From NCBI GenBank assembly GCA_947253305.1, contig CAMXYZ010000010.1, positions 1 through 22,183 on the forward strand: a DNA stretch of 22,183 nucleotides. Direction: 5' to 3'. Positions 21,911 to 22,183 of this stretch are shown here, in pieces (the first letter of the stretch is position 1; every line of letters starts with the position of its first letter). The notes beneath the pieces are model-generated. The model searched no databases. It was not told the DNA's origin and was given only the letters and a program-made list of their open reading frames with translations. This DNA comes from an uncultured Helcococcus sp. (GTDB lineage Bacteria; Bacillota; Clostridia; Tissierellales; Peptoniphilaceae). Made by a program: the position numbers and the translations under genes.

Positions 21911-22183
21911 ATGTTAGACAGATTAATATATGAAATAAAAAAATATAATGATAATCCAAATATAGAATTAATTACGAAGGCCTATGAAGTAGCGGCTGAA
22001 ATGCACAAGGGACAAGTGCGTAATTCTGGAGAAGAATATATAGTGCATCCTGTAGAAGTATCTATTATACTCGCTTCTTTACAAATGGATGATGAAACAA
22101 TATGCGCTGGTTTAATGCACGATGTACTAGAAGATACAGATTATCCAAAAGAAAAGATGATTGAAGAATTTGGACAAGAAATA
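21911..22183 (+). CDS. relA: RelA/SpoT-family (p)ppGpp synthetase/hydrolase, N-terminal part (cut by window end)
   Basis: The first 91 codons are present and the window ends in frame. They cover the start of the HD hydrolase domain of a long bifunctional Rel enzyme: AAEMHKGQVRNSGEEYIVHP with the first conserved His, then the metal-binding HD in AGLMHDVLEDT. An intact HD with the following ED supports (p)ppGpp hydrolase activity. The synthetase, TGS and ACT domains would lie beyond the end. The start ATG 21911 is one base after the recJ stop and has GAGG (21903-21906) before it. In many Firmicutes apt lies between recJ and relA; it does not here. Confidence 0.93.
   Translation, partial: MLDRLIYEIKKYNDNPNIELITKAYEVAAEMHKGQVRNSGEEYIVHPVEVSIILASLQMDDETICAGLMHDVLEDTDYPKEKMIEEFGQEI

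Noticed and set aside
1..22183. CRISPR arrays, insertion sequences, toxin-antitoxin or phage-defence systems.
   Set aside because: No repeat-spacer pattern, transposase, terminal inverted repeats or defence-type domains were seen anywhere in the window.

Overview
This is about 22 kb of very AT-rich Gram-positive (Firmicutes) chromosome. Evidence for that group: strong GGAGG ribosome sites, sigma-A promoters, CCA-encoding tRNAs, fermentative genes (L-lactate dehydrogenase, arginase, BrnQ) and a low-GC-style ruvC-ruvA-ruvB-queA-tgt-yajC / recJ-relA cluster. The protein flavour suggests an anaerobic coccus of the Tissierellia/Peptoniphilaceae type (Helcococcus, Anaerococcus and relatives). That assignment is an inference at low to moderate confidence. 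Bases 1-47 are not genomic: they are an Illumina Nextera adapter tail with an i7 index, so the window probably starts at a contig end.

Layout. 48-734: 3' part of a siderophore-type ABC ATPase. 887-1375: a nucleotidyltransferase-fold protein. 1496-2242 (minus): a FabG-like short-chain dehydrogenase (SDR). 2625-8032: a complete five-gene vex1-vex2-vex3-vncR-vncS module (ABC exporter plus two-component system), closely resembling the pneumococcal locus of that name. The transporter genes and the regulator genes are separated by a terminator, and each unit has its own promoter. 8029-8220: the last ~63 codons of an NCS2 uracil/xanthine permease, a gene remnant abutting vncS. 8309-9076 (minus): a second SDR, UcpA-like. 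9214-10146: arginase.

10275-10358: tRNA-Leu(GAG), followed by lrgA-lrgB (holin/antiholin-like membrane proteins). 11564-12886 (minus): brnQ. 13063-13334: tRNA-Met(CAT), tRNA-Gly(GCC) and tRNA-Arg(ACG). 13475-14407: ldh, with a probable Rex (redox) operator on its promoter.

14517-20102 is one tightly packed operon: an unrecognised 238-residue protein, then ruvC, ruvA, ruvB (Holliday junction processing), queA and tgt (queuosine tRNA modification), and an enlarged yajC. After a terminator come recJ and the 5' part of a relA/spoT gene, cut by the window end. The secD/secF and apt genes often found in this cluster are absent here.

The most unusual item is yajC. It carries an extra ~105-residue C-terminal region whose last ~65 residues resemble the winged-helix gamma domain of FtsK/SpoIIIE, which would make it a membrane-anchored, possibly DNA-binding YajC. 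Other points of interest are the 11-bp direct repeats over the vex promoter, the permease remnant, and the uncharacterised gene translationally coupled to ruvC.
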